The notes under the pieces were generated by a model that saw only the letters and a program-made list of their open reading frames with translations, searched no databases and had not been told where the DNA came from. The position numbers and the translations under genes are program-made. Shown here in pieces: positions 25,601-35,100 of a stretch of 37,552 bases of DNA. The DNA is from a virus. The number at the start of each line of letters is the position of its first letter. Position 1 is the stretch's first letter. The DNA lies in the IMG/VR virus record IMGVR_UViG_3300009370_000076, positions 1 to 37,552 of that record. One strand, given 5' to 3'.

Positions 25601-28485
25601 GTGTCTAAAACCTTGCTACTATCCGCTGGAAAGAAGTTTCCTCTTCCGGGATGTTGCATTCCAACGACATTGCCAAGCCACTTGTAGTGAGTTCTTTTTT
25701 CTACAGAACCCGATGATAAATCGGGGACGTCAATTCTGCCCGAAGCACTGGATCCCGTCAAGGTGTCGAATGCCCAATTCAGGGCCAATGTTTCCATTTC
25801 CGGAACAATTACACCGGAGAGACTTGTTGGATATAGGTATGTGCTCTTGTCGGGATTTAATACACCAAAGTTTTCGGGATCTCTTGCGTGAGTTTTTATT
25901 ACTTCGTTGTTTAAATTGGATGTCCAATATCTAACAGATCCAAGTTTCACGTCTGTCTTGTCGAGGACTGATCCAGTAAAGTTTGTGTGATGTGCTCCTG
26001 CATAAATTCTTTTTGGTTCGCTAATAAATTTTGTGCGATCAGCAAAAGATAGGGAGGCCGTCAGAAGAAATTCATTGGCCACGATCCCAGCGTCTGAATT
26101 CACACCATATAATTCTATTAAACGATCTGGCGTGGATGTGCCGCTTACTAAATTGAGACCGTAAACTTCTGGTGAAAATCTTAGCGCGATATTCCATTTT
26201 TCGTTGTCGTAGACATCATAAAATAAAGAACTTGTCAGCTGGCCAGAACCGGCGGGGGCGCTATAATCTATTTGAAAATAAATATTCTTTGATTCTAGTT
26301 CTTCCCTGATTGCATATACTTGTATTGTATAGTCTGAGCTGGCCCAAGTGAAATCCCCAGGTGTAGATGGAATAGCAGTATGAAAACCAAACAAAGAAGA
26401 GGTTACAAAATTTGTTGCAAAATATTCTGAATGTGTTTGATCTAATTTTTTCGGAAATATTACTTCAGCCTCAAGAGTGAAAGAAGTACTTCCTTCTCCA
26501 CCTCCGCCGCCGGAAGCGCTTATGAAGGAGAGACTATCAGACCCAAGCCCTATCCCGTGCTGATATATAGAGGCGGCAAATCTATCCGGGTCATTGAAAT
26601 CTATGTATTTCTTTCTTGTCGAATTAACTTCAAAATTATCCCTGAATCTATACATTGAGTTATCGCCGTATAAATTAATTTTTACAAGATCTGTATCTAT
26701 TCCGTAACACCTCATCAGGTTCCTGAAGGATTTCATATTTCCTTTAGATTTATAGATGTATGTTAAATTATTGTAAATATTTTTATAAATTAAGTTTTTG
26801 ATATCCGACAAATCGACGTCGAACTTCATATCCTCATTTCTGTTTGAAATTTGTTCTAAAATTGTCGCGTCAACGAAAATTTCTGATGTTGATAGTCCGA
26901 AGCCCTCAAGAAGTTTGCGGGCAAATGGAAGCGGTTTTGTTTTGCTTCCCGGATAGACAACATCTTTTAATTTTGGATAATTCTCGATTTGAAGGTAGAG
27001 GGTATCTAAATAGCTTGATAAAATTTGACTTAATTTTAATAGTTCTTGACCGGACTCATCATCTTCCTCGATTATCCAGGTGGGCATCGAATAATAGAAA
27101 GAGGCGTTGTTTCTTAAATCATAATTTGATCCGGATCCCTCCAACGCCGTCCTGGCTGAGACGACGTCTGGATGGAAAGAATAAATAATGGGATCTTTAA
27201 ATTCACTTTCTTTTTCGAGATATAAATCGATAGCAGAACCAGTAGACCTGCCCTGCTCTGTGTATCCCTCCCACGTTCCATTTGAGATTCTGCCAGAATA
27301 ATCAAGAGCAACAGAGTCTGTCGCTGTGATTCCCGTGATTCCCTCGTTAAATTTTAAATAAACACCGAGATCTGTATTGGCGTCGTCATTATTGGTGCCT
27401 CCGCCGTATTGCGTGAACCAATATCTGCCAATTTCTTCAGATGTTCTTTGTGTCTTCCAATAGCGGAATTCATCAATTGAACCAGAAAGCTTCCCATAGC
27501 CGTCAGAAGGGAACGAGGCAGCGGCTACGGTGCCCTTTCGAGCGGCGCCTACATTTAATTTTAGGGCGCCCGTTACTTCCGAAATGGTGCCTCCCGCTAT
27601 ATCCTCGTTATAAACAAGATCTCCGTCAAAATAGCCCTTTAAATTAATATTACTACCAGTATTTTTTGCAGAAAATGCATAATGGTGCCACTTTCCATCA
27701 AAAATCTGGTCATCTGTTATTGGAAAAGAACCCACATCGTTGGTGCTTGCGTCGATTGACCCTGACTGAATGAAGAAAAACATTCTAATTGGGAATGCGG
27801 GGTTGGTAAACATTCCAACGCCGGCGGATCCGCTTACGCCGTTCGAAAGCATTGCTGGAATTTCCAAGTCCGTACTTCCCGTCATAAGGGAGCCACTCGG
27901 CTTAAACATCCAGAATTCCATGGTCATACCGTCATCAATATTAAATTTTAAATTTGATTCTCGATTTTTAGCGGGATCGTAGAAATTTGAATTTTCGAAT
28001 GTATTCGAAAGTTCTTTTCCAATCATGCCTCCGGAAGCCGTATGTGGGCCACCAATAACCTGGATATATTCTACGATACTTGGCTTTCCGACTGGAACTC
28101 CGACATCGACAAAATCAGTCGTTGTTCCCCAGCCATTGGGTGAAATCGTCGCATACCCGGTTGTTCTTGGATAAACATTGTCAAAAACATATAAATCCAA
28201 ATACGTCGAGTTATTTAAATATTCTGTACGTTCTTGAAGAGACCCATCATAGGGATACTGGTTGGCGATCCTGTCGAAAGAATCACTATAATATTTTTCA
28301 GCCGAACCAAACTTGGCAAAATTTTCCGGGAGCGCATAATTCTTTTGCGGAATAAACCGATTCTTTTCAACAATCCTCTGCTGGATGTTTCCAGAAGACT
28401 CCACAGACCTTCCGAGATCTTCCATATTTGTAGAAGATACGATAGATTGTGGAATTTGCTTGTCAAAAAGTTTTCTTATGCTCAT
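22618..28485 (-). CDS. Giant virion protein with two LamG-like domains (1955 aa)
   Basis: The first LamG domain, about 180-365, has MTMEFWMFKPSG, GKWHHYAFSAKNTG, LKGYFDGDLVYNED and the closing GSIDEFRYWKTQRTSEEIGR. A second LamG-like region, about 660-860, has FTLEAEVIFPKK, EKWNIALRFSP and the closing GSVRYWTSNLNNEV, after a Gly-rich hinge (GGGGGEGS). The C-terminal 1000 residues are Asn/Tyr/Pro-rich with a basic end (RSRRARTQNGRDKF). The start chosen, MSIRKLFDKQIP at 28485, overlaps the preceding stop as ATGA; an upstream in-frame ATG at 28509 has a weaker context. The next gene downstream is also a LamG giant. Likely a long adhesin or tail-fibre scaffold. Confidence 0.85.
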   Translation of the reverse strand: MSIRKLFDKQIPQSIVSSTNMEDLGRSVESSGNIQQRIVEKNRFIPQKNYALPENFAKFGSAEKYYSDSFDRIANQYPYDGSLQERTEYLNNSTYLDLYVFDNVYPRTTGYATISPNGWGTTTDFVDVGVPVGKPSIVEYIQVIGGPHTASGGMIGKELSNTFENSNFYDPAKNRESNLKFNIDDGMTMEFWMFKPSGSLMTGSTDLEIPAMLSNGVSGSAGVGMFTNPAFPIRMFFFIQSGSIDASTNDVGSFPITDDQIFDGKWHHYAFSAKNTGSNINLKGYFDGDLVYNEDIAGGTISEVTGALKLNVGAARKGTVAAASFPSDGYGKLSGSIDEFRYWKTQRTSEEIGRYWFTQYGGGTNNDDANTDLGVYLKFNEGITGITATDSVALDYSGRISNGTWEGYTEQGRSTGSAIDLYLEKESEFKDPIIYSFHPDVVSARTALEGSGSNYDLRNNASFYYSMPTWIIEEDDESGQELLKLSQILSSYLDTLYLQIENYPKLKDVVYPGSKTKPLPFARKLLEGFGLSTSEIFVDATILEQISNRNEDMKFDVDLSDIKNLIYKNIYNNLTYIYKSKGNMKSFRNLMRCYGIDTDLVKINLYGDNSMYRFRDNFEVNSTRKKYIDFNDPDRFAASIYQHGIGLGSDSLSFISASGGGGGEGSTSFTLEAEVIFPKKLDQTHSEYFATNFVTSSLFGFHTAIPSTPGDFTWASSDYTIQVYAIREELESKNIYFQIDYSAPAGSGQLTSSLFYDVYDNEKWNIALRFSPEVYGLNLVSGTSTPDRLIELYGVNSDAGIVANEFLLTASLSFADRTKFISEPKRIYAGAHHTNFTGSVLDKTDVKLGSVRYWTSNLNNEVIKTHARDPENFGVLNPDKSTYLYPTSLSGVIVPEMETLALNWAFDTLTGSSASGRIDVPDLSSGSVEKRTHYKWLGNVVGMQHPGRGNFFPADSSKVLDTKFIYSGKQTLPENIQSSDMINIDEQDNIFKLTTRPIDYFFAIEKSMYQNISEEILNVFATIVDFNTLVGDPVNRYRQEYKQLSKLRELFFERVQNEPDLDRYIDFYKWIDNSLSNFLNQLIPASAQFSDNMRTMVESHVLERNKYWTKFPTLDLKTPDLEGGLNAINELLYDWGTGHKPLGSSDQSENCFWWNERAERNGPEITSGDAVVDSNRNSYLSASLQVLNRSYSTPYRFSIKQQDILVGGSSFYENKIVNYAKNIIPWVDKAGGSTGIYITSGNVEPYTCDDLDNPLQKRKLKYGAYTTEAGMSNSENPYNYKSGKGDRFVPFSIYSSSYTNTYSEPLITALGHNLEITNNHTDTYGATIGTPMQGPFTEKFVGGLQSRHIDLNDGTDNQTNRAEQWQIKTATGVVKIARQPIGRPRAMLFRDNISKSPVNIRNIKQVNGVKTGFVSGTLNSNIGNFRKIYEVVQAAGGRTANNRAWVKNGPWSLLNDPDDTNLTASTFVGGMFDASEPQRGRTAHVFVCRFSAPGGPDTMGDSNGGPGLDRYAAEFSPNNDLNWRNNEVRDPLRKWILAPHVNKGGYYSGVSGVSPGSTENPINYVGTGSFYQINRNTRRVLKQQADGTVITSSAYDNYYVQKPIPATDLAYSWITSSVETITPAAFGYWPKNYYVPSLTDAFLAPVSWPLLSDTNFAVDFAGMNNYIYEPIPSHYTSAKYKSPSGKEFISFDLEASIESAAFNYEKIGKYRNQSIGSLSTLKTLNGLNVHRYGPYGNSSFRQSRTGQHPIARYLRRNNYIGCTQDRYITRTIAEYPFRVENVETTFYYEPAVQQVSTPFQWAFGVDTPPSRKADTAECGPIGESDPTIQKVIQLGASLINSYGFLNPELSNCAAGLKTIVRLENQDDPNPNDDRGSSTGCLQEDTAYGVIRGWYLNGGLESDSPVKSFVEAIYNTPFFPAALNKFRDAVRKRKNFKNKIYMRSRRARTQNGRDKF

Positions 28486-29957
28486 ACGTTTTCTACCCTG
28501 AATTTCCAAGTATAAGGTTGCTCTACATAGCTATTAACCGTTTCGTCGTAATAGGCTAGCCTTATTCCATAAGAATATCCAGGTTCTAGAAAATCCATTT
28601 TAAAATCAAAGTAATTTCCACTTACATCAAAAGACATTTCTGTTCCCATATTACTTCCGGTGCTAAACGGCAAAACAACTAAATCATCTGTAACCCGGTG
28701 GATTTGATATGACGCGCTCTCTATAATGAGAGTATCATTATATTTGGTTGCTACTGTATAAATAGTTGGGCTCCAATCTTTTTGGCGGACATAAAATCGA
28801 AACCTATTTGATTCATGTGCGTAATAGATTGGCTTGAGATTTGTGATAGAAGTTACCAAATTTGGGTAAGGATTGTGGGTGCTTGCTGCGTACTGTTTTA
28901 CACCAAACTGCCCTACTCTATACAAATCTGTTAGGGTCGTATTATACCACCTATCGTATGCTACACTAGCTGATGTATCTAGGGAAAAAGATGCAGTATA
29001 AATGCCTTTTGAATAATAGCCGCCGGTTATTGTTGTACCTATTTGGTCTCCGCCGCTTGCGCTTGTATACACCTGAACTCTTAAATCTCCGGTACCGATT
29101 TCGGGAATATTTCTTAGGTGGCCACCCATGACATTATAGAGAAACAGCGTCCTAGTATTGTCTGCGGCAGGAACCAGTGTACTGCTGGCATAAAAATTCC
29201 CCCTGTCATCTTTTTTAGAGGAGTTCCAAGCTGCTTCAATTGTTGGGCGACTAAAAAAGAATTCAGACCCTTTTCCAAAAAATTTCTTTGTATAATATGT
29301 GTCCTTGGCGCCATCGGGATTAAAAAGTTGGCTATTTTGGTCGGCGCCAAGGGAGTTTGAAAAATAAGCTTCCTGGCTGGATGTTAGGTGAACTCCGACG
29401 CCGTAATTGTCGATGGTGCCGTCTATCCAATTTTCTACCAAATCAGTAATATCTATTCTTAAATTCTCATTGCCAATTGGAAATGTTTGAGTATAGTTCG
29501 ATGATGTTAAATAATCTCCGCCCTCTCTTGTCCACGGTGTCGATTTTCCTGCATTTACCCAATTCGATCCAATTCCATTATTTGTAACATCTTTATATTC
29601 CTCCATATCGAGGCCTGTACCTTCTTGCCAGGATTGAGAAATTGGCGCCACTACAAGAGTAGCGTCTCTTGGGGTAGTTTGATTGTGTCGGGCGTTATAC
29701 ATATTTAAATAAAAACTAACGGCTCCACTCTGTGGTATGATTTCGTTTGTTCTATCTTGTGAAATCTCATCAATTGGAAACTTTATTAAAATTCTTTCCA
29801 ACTCTGTAGAGCCAGACGAAGCCTGTCCATAAATCGAGAAAACCTCTAGAACATCAGAGGCTCCCATATTTGCGCCCGTTCCTCGTGTTTGTAAATTTTC
29901 ACGAAAAGCATTCGTTATTGTGTTGTCAGCATTTGCAAAATATTTTTTAATGGCCAT
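28482..29957 (-). CDS. DNRLRE-domain virion protein
   Basis: A 491-aa protein whose first 215 residues match the DNRLRE pattern: MAIKKYFANADNTITNAF, ERILIKFPID, PISQSWQEGTG, then W...GGDY and LRIDITDLVENWIDGTIDNY near 167-186. DNRLRE is a beta-sandwich found in surface and carbohydrate-associated proteins and in phage tail proteins. The C-terminal half is beta-rich, ending in an Ig/Fn3-like strand pair (GYSYGIRLAYYDE and YTWKFRVENV). The start overlaps the gp6 stop as TAATG and its stop overlaps the LamG giant, so translation is coupled. Likely a baseplate-attached protein linking gp6 to the fibre giants; that linkage is inferred from order only. Confidence 0.82.
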   Translation of the reverse strand: MAIKKYFANADNTITNAFRENLQTRGTGANMGASDVLEVFSIYGQASSGSTELERILIKFPIDEISQDRTNEIIPQSGAVSFYLNMYNARHNQTTPRDATLVVAPISQSWQEGTGLDMEEYKDVTNNGIGSNWVNAGKSTPWTREGGDYLTSSNYTQTFPIGNENLRIDITDLVENWIDGTIDNYGVGVHLTSSQEAYFSNSLGADQNSQLFNPDGAKDTYYTKKFFGKGSEFFFSRPTIEAAWNSSKKDDRGNFYASSTLVPAADNTRTLFLYNVMGGHLRNIPEIGTGDLRVQVYTSASGGDQIGTTITGGYYSKGIYTASFSLDTSASVAYDRWYNTTLTDLYRVGQFGVKQYAASTHNPYPNLVTSITNLKPIYYAHESNRFRFYVRQKDWSPTIYTVATKYNDTLIIESASYQIHRVTDDLVVLPFSTGSNMGTEMSFDVSGNYFDFKMDFLEPGYSYGIRLAYYDETVNSYVEQPYTWKFRVENV

Positions 29958-31753
29958 TAGGTAACTGCTCCCTTGATATCATTATTCGGAAATTTAATTT
30001 CAAACGCGACGTTGTCTGGCGCCATCACATATCTTCCATCGGCCGACATTAAATCTTCAATATCGACAAAGACATCAGAATAAACTCCGCCATTTTTTGC
30101 AACAATTTTAACTTTTGTCACATCGACGACGCCGATTACGTCATTAACATAATTGTAAACATCTGTTATATAAATCGGCTCGCCTATCATAAGCGGGTCA
30201 CTGAATTTAGAGGCCAATGTTTTAACGCACTCAGTTAGAACATCATATTTGTTGTAATCTAAATCGTGGATTATTTCAAACTCAATGCCCAAATTAACAA
30301 CATAGGCATCCAAAATATCAATTGTATCATTAATCATCTTATTTTTATTGAGCCATGTCTTTACATTGTTCTTGAGCGTAGAACTAGCTTGCGTTAGAAA
30401 TCCAGACGTATCCTCTGAAAGCACATATAAGTTTAAATTTCTCCTAAAAGATCCCTGGTCTTGTAATATCTTGCATCTCTTTACCGCGCCGAACTTGTGT
30501 GGCATTTTATACACCATAGATTCATAGTCGTGTTGGGTGACTGCGCGGTTTTGGGTGGCGAAATAATCAATTGCTCTCACTCTCAATTCCTCTGATGATG
30601 GAGCCGAAACATCCCCAACCATAGGTTCCGGGTTTATACACTCAATGGAAGATTTTATAGAATTGATTATGGAAAAATTTAAGGTCGCGGTGTCCCTGAA
30701 GGAGAAAACAGCCTTCTGAACCTGGATTATCGATGTGGCCGGCGCGTTGACATCTCGGGCCGTATTTATCCGATAAGAAACTGTTAAAGTTGTGTTGGTC
30801 GGTGATATTCCGAACTTATCTGAAAAGATTAATTTTGACGGATCAAAGCTTTCGTCGCTTATATAATCTTTAGCATGGAATTGTAAAACCGTGTTTGACG
30901 GATCTACGGGGGAAGCCTCATCTATTTCGTTGTCTGATCCGTATCCAAACTGTAAATAAGAGGTGGGCCCAACCGTTTCGACAACGAATCTACGAGGAAC
31001 AGAGTAGGGTCTCAAAATTGATGGAACTGACGCGCCGTCCGAGGCTCTGTTAATTACTTCTCGGTAAATAATATCCTGCGACAAGTGGTCTACTTCGTAA
31101 TATTCATTGCCCTCCGAATCAAAAACTGTAATCACCTCGGCCATACGGGGCGCAGATAAAGCCAGCTTTCGAAACCTTTGATAGTTTCCAACATCAAAGG
31201 TTTCCTGGACAAATTTTCCAGAAAGCACCATCCCGGAAGCCTTTACTGCGTAGCTGGTTGGGACTCCAGTATCCGGGCTTGTTCTAGCTGCTACCACTTC
31301 GTTACTTGGATGAGAGAAGTCTACATCGGCAGATAGAATAAAAGATCCTCCGCCAGTTGAAGAGCAAAGAGACCCCCTCTTCAAAATTGGCAAATATCGT
31401 GAATCGGGCCCGAGGCCTGATGTATTTGCTGGAACAATAATGAAGAAGTTAATTACTCCGGAGGTTGTTGGTACTCCCTTGTTCTTATAACCCTGCTGTC
31501 TCGCTAGGCGGATAACGTTGTTATATTCTGCTGCCGAGTCTAAAAAGGATTCGTTTACTTGATAATCTAGATAGAAAGACAAAATATCTCCGACATAAGA
31601 AACGGTATCCATCATTAATGACCCGAAAGCAGCTTCTCCGAAATCTCTATACGACTCGGGATAATATCTTTTTGCGTATTCTACCAGATCTTGCTTAATG
31701 CTGGCGAATTCTCTGCTTGTATATCTGACTGGTGTTTTTTTCTTGTTTGCCAT
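29957..31753 (-). CDS. Baseplate wedge protein gp6-like (baseplate J family)
   Basis: A 598-aa protein of the T4 gp6 / phage P2 gpJ type. The N-terminus shows the typical opening YTSREFASIKQDLVEYAKRY, AAFGSLMMDTVSYVGDILSF and ESFLDSAAEYNNVIRLARQQ. The central part carries SSEELRVRAIDYFATQNRAV followed by TQHDYESMVYKMPHKFG, also typical. T4 gp6 is 660 aa, so length fits. Gp6 dimers form the ring that joins baseplate wedges. The ATG at 31753 follows AGGGGAAAAAGAC, 11 bases after gp25. Together with gp25 it defines the contractile-tail type of the phage. Confidence 0.93.
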   Translation of the reverse strand: MANKKKTPVRYTSREFASIKQDLVEYAKRYYPESYRDFGEAAFGSLMMDTVSYVGDILSFYLDYQVNESFLDSAAEYNNVIRLARQQGYKNKGVPTTSGVINFFIIVPANTSGLGPDSRYLPILKRGSLCSSTGGGSFILSADVDFSHPSNEVVAARTSPDTGVPTSYAVKASGMVLSGKFVQETFDVGNYQRFRKLALSAPRMAEVITVFDSEGNEYYEVDHLSQDIIYREVINRASDGASVPSILRPYSVPRRFVVETVGPTSYLQFGYGSDNEIDEASPVDPSNTVLQFHAKDYISDESFDPSKLIFSDKFGISPTNTTLTVSYRINTARDVNAPATSIIQVQKAVFSFRDTATLNFSIINSIKSSIECINPEPMVGDVSAPSSEELRVRAIDYFATQNRAVTQHDYESMVYKMPHKFGAVKRCKILQDQGSFRRNLNLYVLSEDTSGFLTQASSTLKNNVKTWLNKNKMINDTIDILDAYVVNLGIEFEIIHDLDYNKYDVLTECVKTLASKFSDPLMIGEPIYITDVYNYVNDVIGVVDVTKVKIVAKNGGVYSDVFVDIEDLMSADGRYVMAPDNVAFEIKFPNNDIKGAVT

Positions 31754-31764
31754 GTCTTTTTCCC

Positions 31765-32175
31765 CTAGCTGGACACCGGAAGGCTTAGGACACTTACCGT
31801 ATCCAGCGGAATAATCTCGAAAAGGATGTGTACATAAATCGCGTTTGAATCTGCCACGGAGACAGTATCCCCCCGGTAATCAGATCCGCGCGTATACCTG
31901 ATATCTTTTATAGATATTGTTGTACTCATATATATACCTACTTGTTGATTTATTTTTTCTATTATCTCTTGCTTAACTCCGGGCCCTTCAAGTTCAAAAA
32001 GATATTCTCTTATTCCAACCCCAAAATTTGGATCCATCATCTTTTCGCCCGGATTTGTTAAAATAAGGTTTTTAAAATTTTGTATAAGCGCCTGTTTAAT
32101 TGATTTTGTTAGCCTGAAGGGGCCATCGTTTTGATCGTATATGAGAGGTAATGCTGGTGAAATCCCTATTGCCAT
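31765..32175 (-). CDS. Baseplate wedge protein gp25-like
   Basis: A 136-aa protein of the GPW/gp25 family (T4 gp25 is 132 aa). The family signature is clear: NLILTNPGEKMMDPNFGVGI followed by REYLFELEGP near 36-66, then a helix (IIEKINQQVG) and two strands. Gp25 sits in the baseplate wedge at the base of the tail sheath and helps start sheath assembly. The ATG at 32175 directly abuts the stop of the giant upstream gene. Gp6 follows after 11 bases, the order seen in many contractile-tailed phages. Confidence 0.93.
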   Translation of the reverse strand: MAIGISPALPLIYDQNDGPFRLTKSIKQALIQNFKNLILTNPGEKMMDPNFGVGIREYLFELEGPGVKQEIIEKINQQVGIYMSTTISIKDIRYTRGSDYRGDTVSVADSNAIYVHILFEIIPLDTVSVLSLPVSS

Positions 32176-35100
32176 TTATTCGCACTCCTCTGCTGGTTTT
32201 GGTACCTCAAGGCGCCTTTTCCACCACTTAATATCTTTGTCGGTTGGTATCTTTTCTTTAACTTTAAGATTTTTCCTGGTTCTTTCTTCATTTGTTTCGA
32301 TTTCTTCATTTTCATAAGTCGCATCTCTTGAGTGATAATATCCCTCGAAAAGTCTTCTGAGATTTTTCTTTGTTTTCTTAAAATTGCCTTCCTTGTCCCA
32401 TTTTTTAAATTGGCTTCCCTTGTTGACTTTGTCGCTCCATTCCTCTCCGATCGATAATAGGAATGTTTCTATAGTATAAATAGTAACCAAAGAAAGTAAT
32501 GATTGTAAAGGAATACAATAATTGAAAAGAGTTTTGTACTCGGGAGTATTTATTAACTCCGAAATCATACAATTTATGTCATATTGGTCTATTAGGGATT
32601 CCGTAAGATTTAAATTTCCGTCTATTGGGATTTCGGCAGATGCCACTGGAACTACATAACGGCGGTCGTCTGGGGGTCCAAATTTTAAAGATTTTATTTG
32701 CCCAGCCATCCCATTAGAAATAGATGAGTCAAAAGAGGCCACATCAATGGATCCCTCCATTGACTGGGGCATTACCATGGAAATTCTTAATCCATACAAT
32801 AGTTCCTCGTAATTATCTGCGACTGGGGCGCCGGCGGAGAAAGATCCGGCACCACTTAAATAACCCTTCCACCACTCAAGTCCAAAAATCTGGGGATCCG
32901 TGCCGGAGCCGAGGAAATTACCCCTTGGAATTACTTTTATATATTTCTCAAGAATAAGGGGAAAATATCCGCCAGCATAGGGCTCGGAACTTCCAATAGA
33001 AATAGTATATCCCTGTGGTAAATTTAAAATTTTCGCCGTCGTTGGATCTGTCGGGTTAAGGGGGTCAGTTGCCACGTCCATTGGGCCGTTTTCAGTAATG
33101 GCGCCGGCGACCATCCAATCGGGAGAACCAAAAATCCAACTTTCAAGATTTGGAATAGAGGGTTTAAGGGCTTTGCTGAATAATTCCCCAACCTCCCTTA
33201 TTTGTTCCGCAATATAATGGTTCAATAATATCAAACAATCATCTTCAACTAGGGCGATATGAGCAATCCAAGCATCTTTTAATCTTCCGGGATAAGTTAA
33301 TCTTGGCTTCCGGGGCGGTTTTTTCCACTTCTCTTGTGTATTGTTAATAGATTCCATAGCAGATATTTGTGATGTATTCGGTATTATATCTCCAATGTCT
33401 ACTTTTTTTCCAAAATTTTGAACGACTTCTTCTAAAAATGTATAATAATAATTTTCCCTACTTTGCTTCTTTCTAAAATTTAAACCAGTATCTAATAAGC
33501 CCTGCTTCATGTCGGCAGCAATATAACTTAACAATGTATCATCGTATACTTGCGGAAATTTAGGATCAAATAATGAAAATGATGGAAGACCCCTTAAAAA
33601 GGCTTCCATAACATATAGGCGCACCGTCGATCTTATGGCTCCGTCTACTCCCGCTAAAGATTCTTTTGGCATAATTCTATTAAACGGCTTTTCTAAATCA
33701 ATGGCGCATGCGGCAGGGATATTTAATCTCGGATCGTCTCTTAGTTTGTCGTTATATTCGGATGTTTTTTCCGAAACTGAATTAAAATTTAAAATTGGCT
33801 GCTTTGCGCATTCGACTTCTGGAACTATTTTATTATAAATTCCGAGCCAACCAGAATATTTGGGAGGCTCTACATAAAATGCCGGGTTCTTTTCTGTTCC
33901 TCCATATTGGGTATGGTCCAAGTCAATAACCTTTGCTTCTGCGTTGGAGTCATAACCGAAATTAAATGTTCTCACGTTCTTCGAAATCTTAAGAGCAAAC
34001 TTTTCAATAATTTTGGAAACTAAATATTCATAAAGCTCTGTTGAGAAAAAAGAGTTTCTATCAGAAGATTGGTTAGTTGTATAGGGGGCCCAGCTAGACA
34101 TTAAGAGATTTCCAAAAATATATGCTTGGTTTGTCGTATCAGGGGGGCGGTATGAAGCATTCGGAGAAGATCCCCCAAGATCTATAATTTTTTCCAATAT
34201 ATCTTCACCGTAAGATTGAACGACATTATATTCAAGGGGAGGGCCGAACTTATCGTCTTCAGAATAGATTTTCATATTGATTATTGTATCATTGTCTTTT
34301 TGATAGTTGTAATCAATATTAACGAATTCGGGTGCGCCGGCATCTTTATCCCAGTTATCAAAAGCTAAACTTAAGTTTGGGTTTTTGGACAACGAGAAAT
34401 CTACTTCGAGTCTTCCAGCTAAAATATCCTTCAAATAAGGTGCGACCTCATCTGGGTAATATCCTGTTGGAAATCCCGAAACTAGTTTCGATAAGAGGGC
34501 GTCTGGTCCAGCAGATCCAGAATCATTTACATAAAATCCAAATGGGCCAAGATCGTCGGCAAGCGGGGCGCCAAAAAGTTTAACCCAGAATTCATTATGT
34601 ACCTTAAAACCGGCGCCGTTTGTATCAGAAAGGATCATATTTAGCATCCCCCTCTTTGTCAATAACTCTGTCATGAAAGTAGAATTGATTACATCGTCAT
34701 TTGAGCTAAACAACTCTTGTGTTTGTTTTTTGGTTTCTGGATCTACTCCTGGATAGATGCCGGTCTCTGGGCATGTTGGATCTCCCAGAATATCTAAATC
34801 TCCAAAATAATTTTGATTTAAAGTATCAGCGAGATCTTCAAAGTCGAGGAGAGCCCTGTCTTTTAAGCTATTGAGTTGTTCTTCGCACTGTTCTGGAGTC
34901 ATTCCTTTTTCTGCTAGGATAGAACACCGAATATTGCTAAACATCTCCAAATGTTCCGGACTAGCACAGACAGAGGGGCTAATAGGTTTAAAGGAGGTGG
35001 GTCTAATCTGCTTTCTTATTTTATCTCTGTCAAATACACGACCCAGTCCTGCAAATAGGTTTTTTATGTGGTCATCTGTTGGTAATGCTGCGGCCAGATT

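Noticed and set aside
28486-28509. Eight-residue longer start for the double-LamG giant
   Set aside because: The downstream ATG overlaps the preceding stop as ATGA with a purine-rich upstream stretch; the longer start has weaker support.
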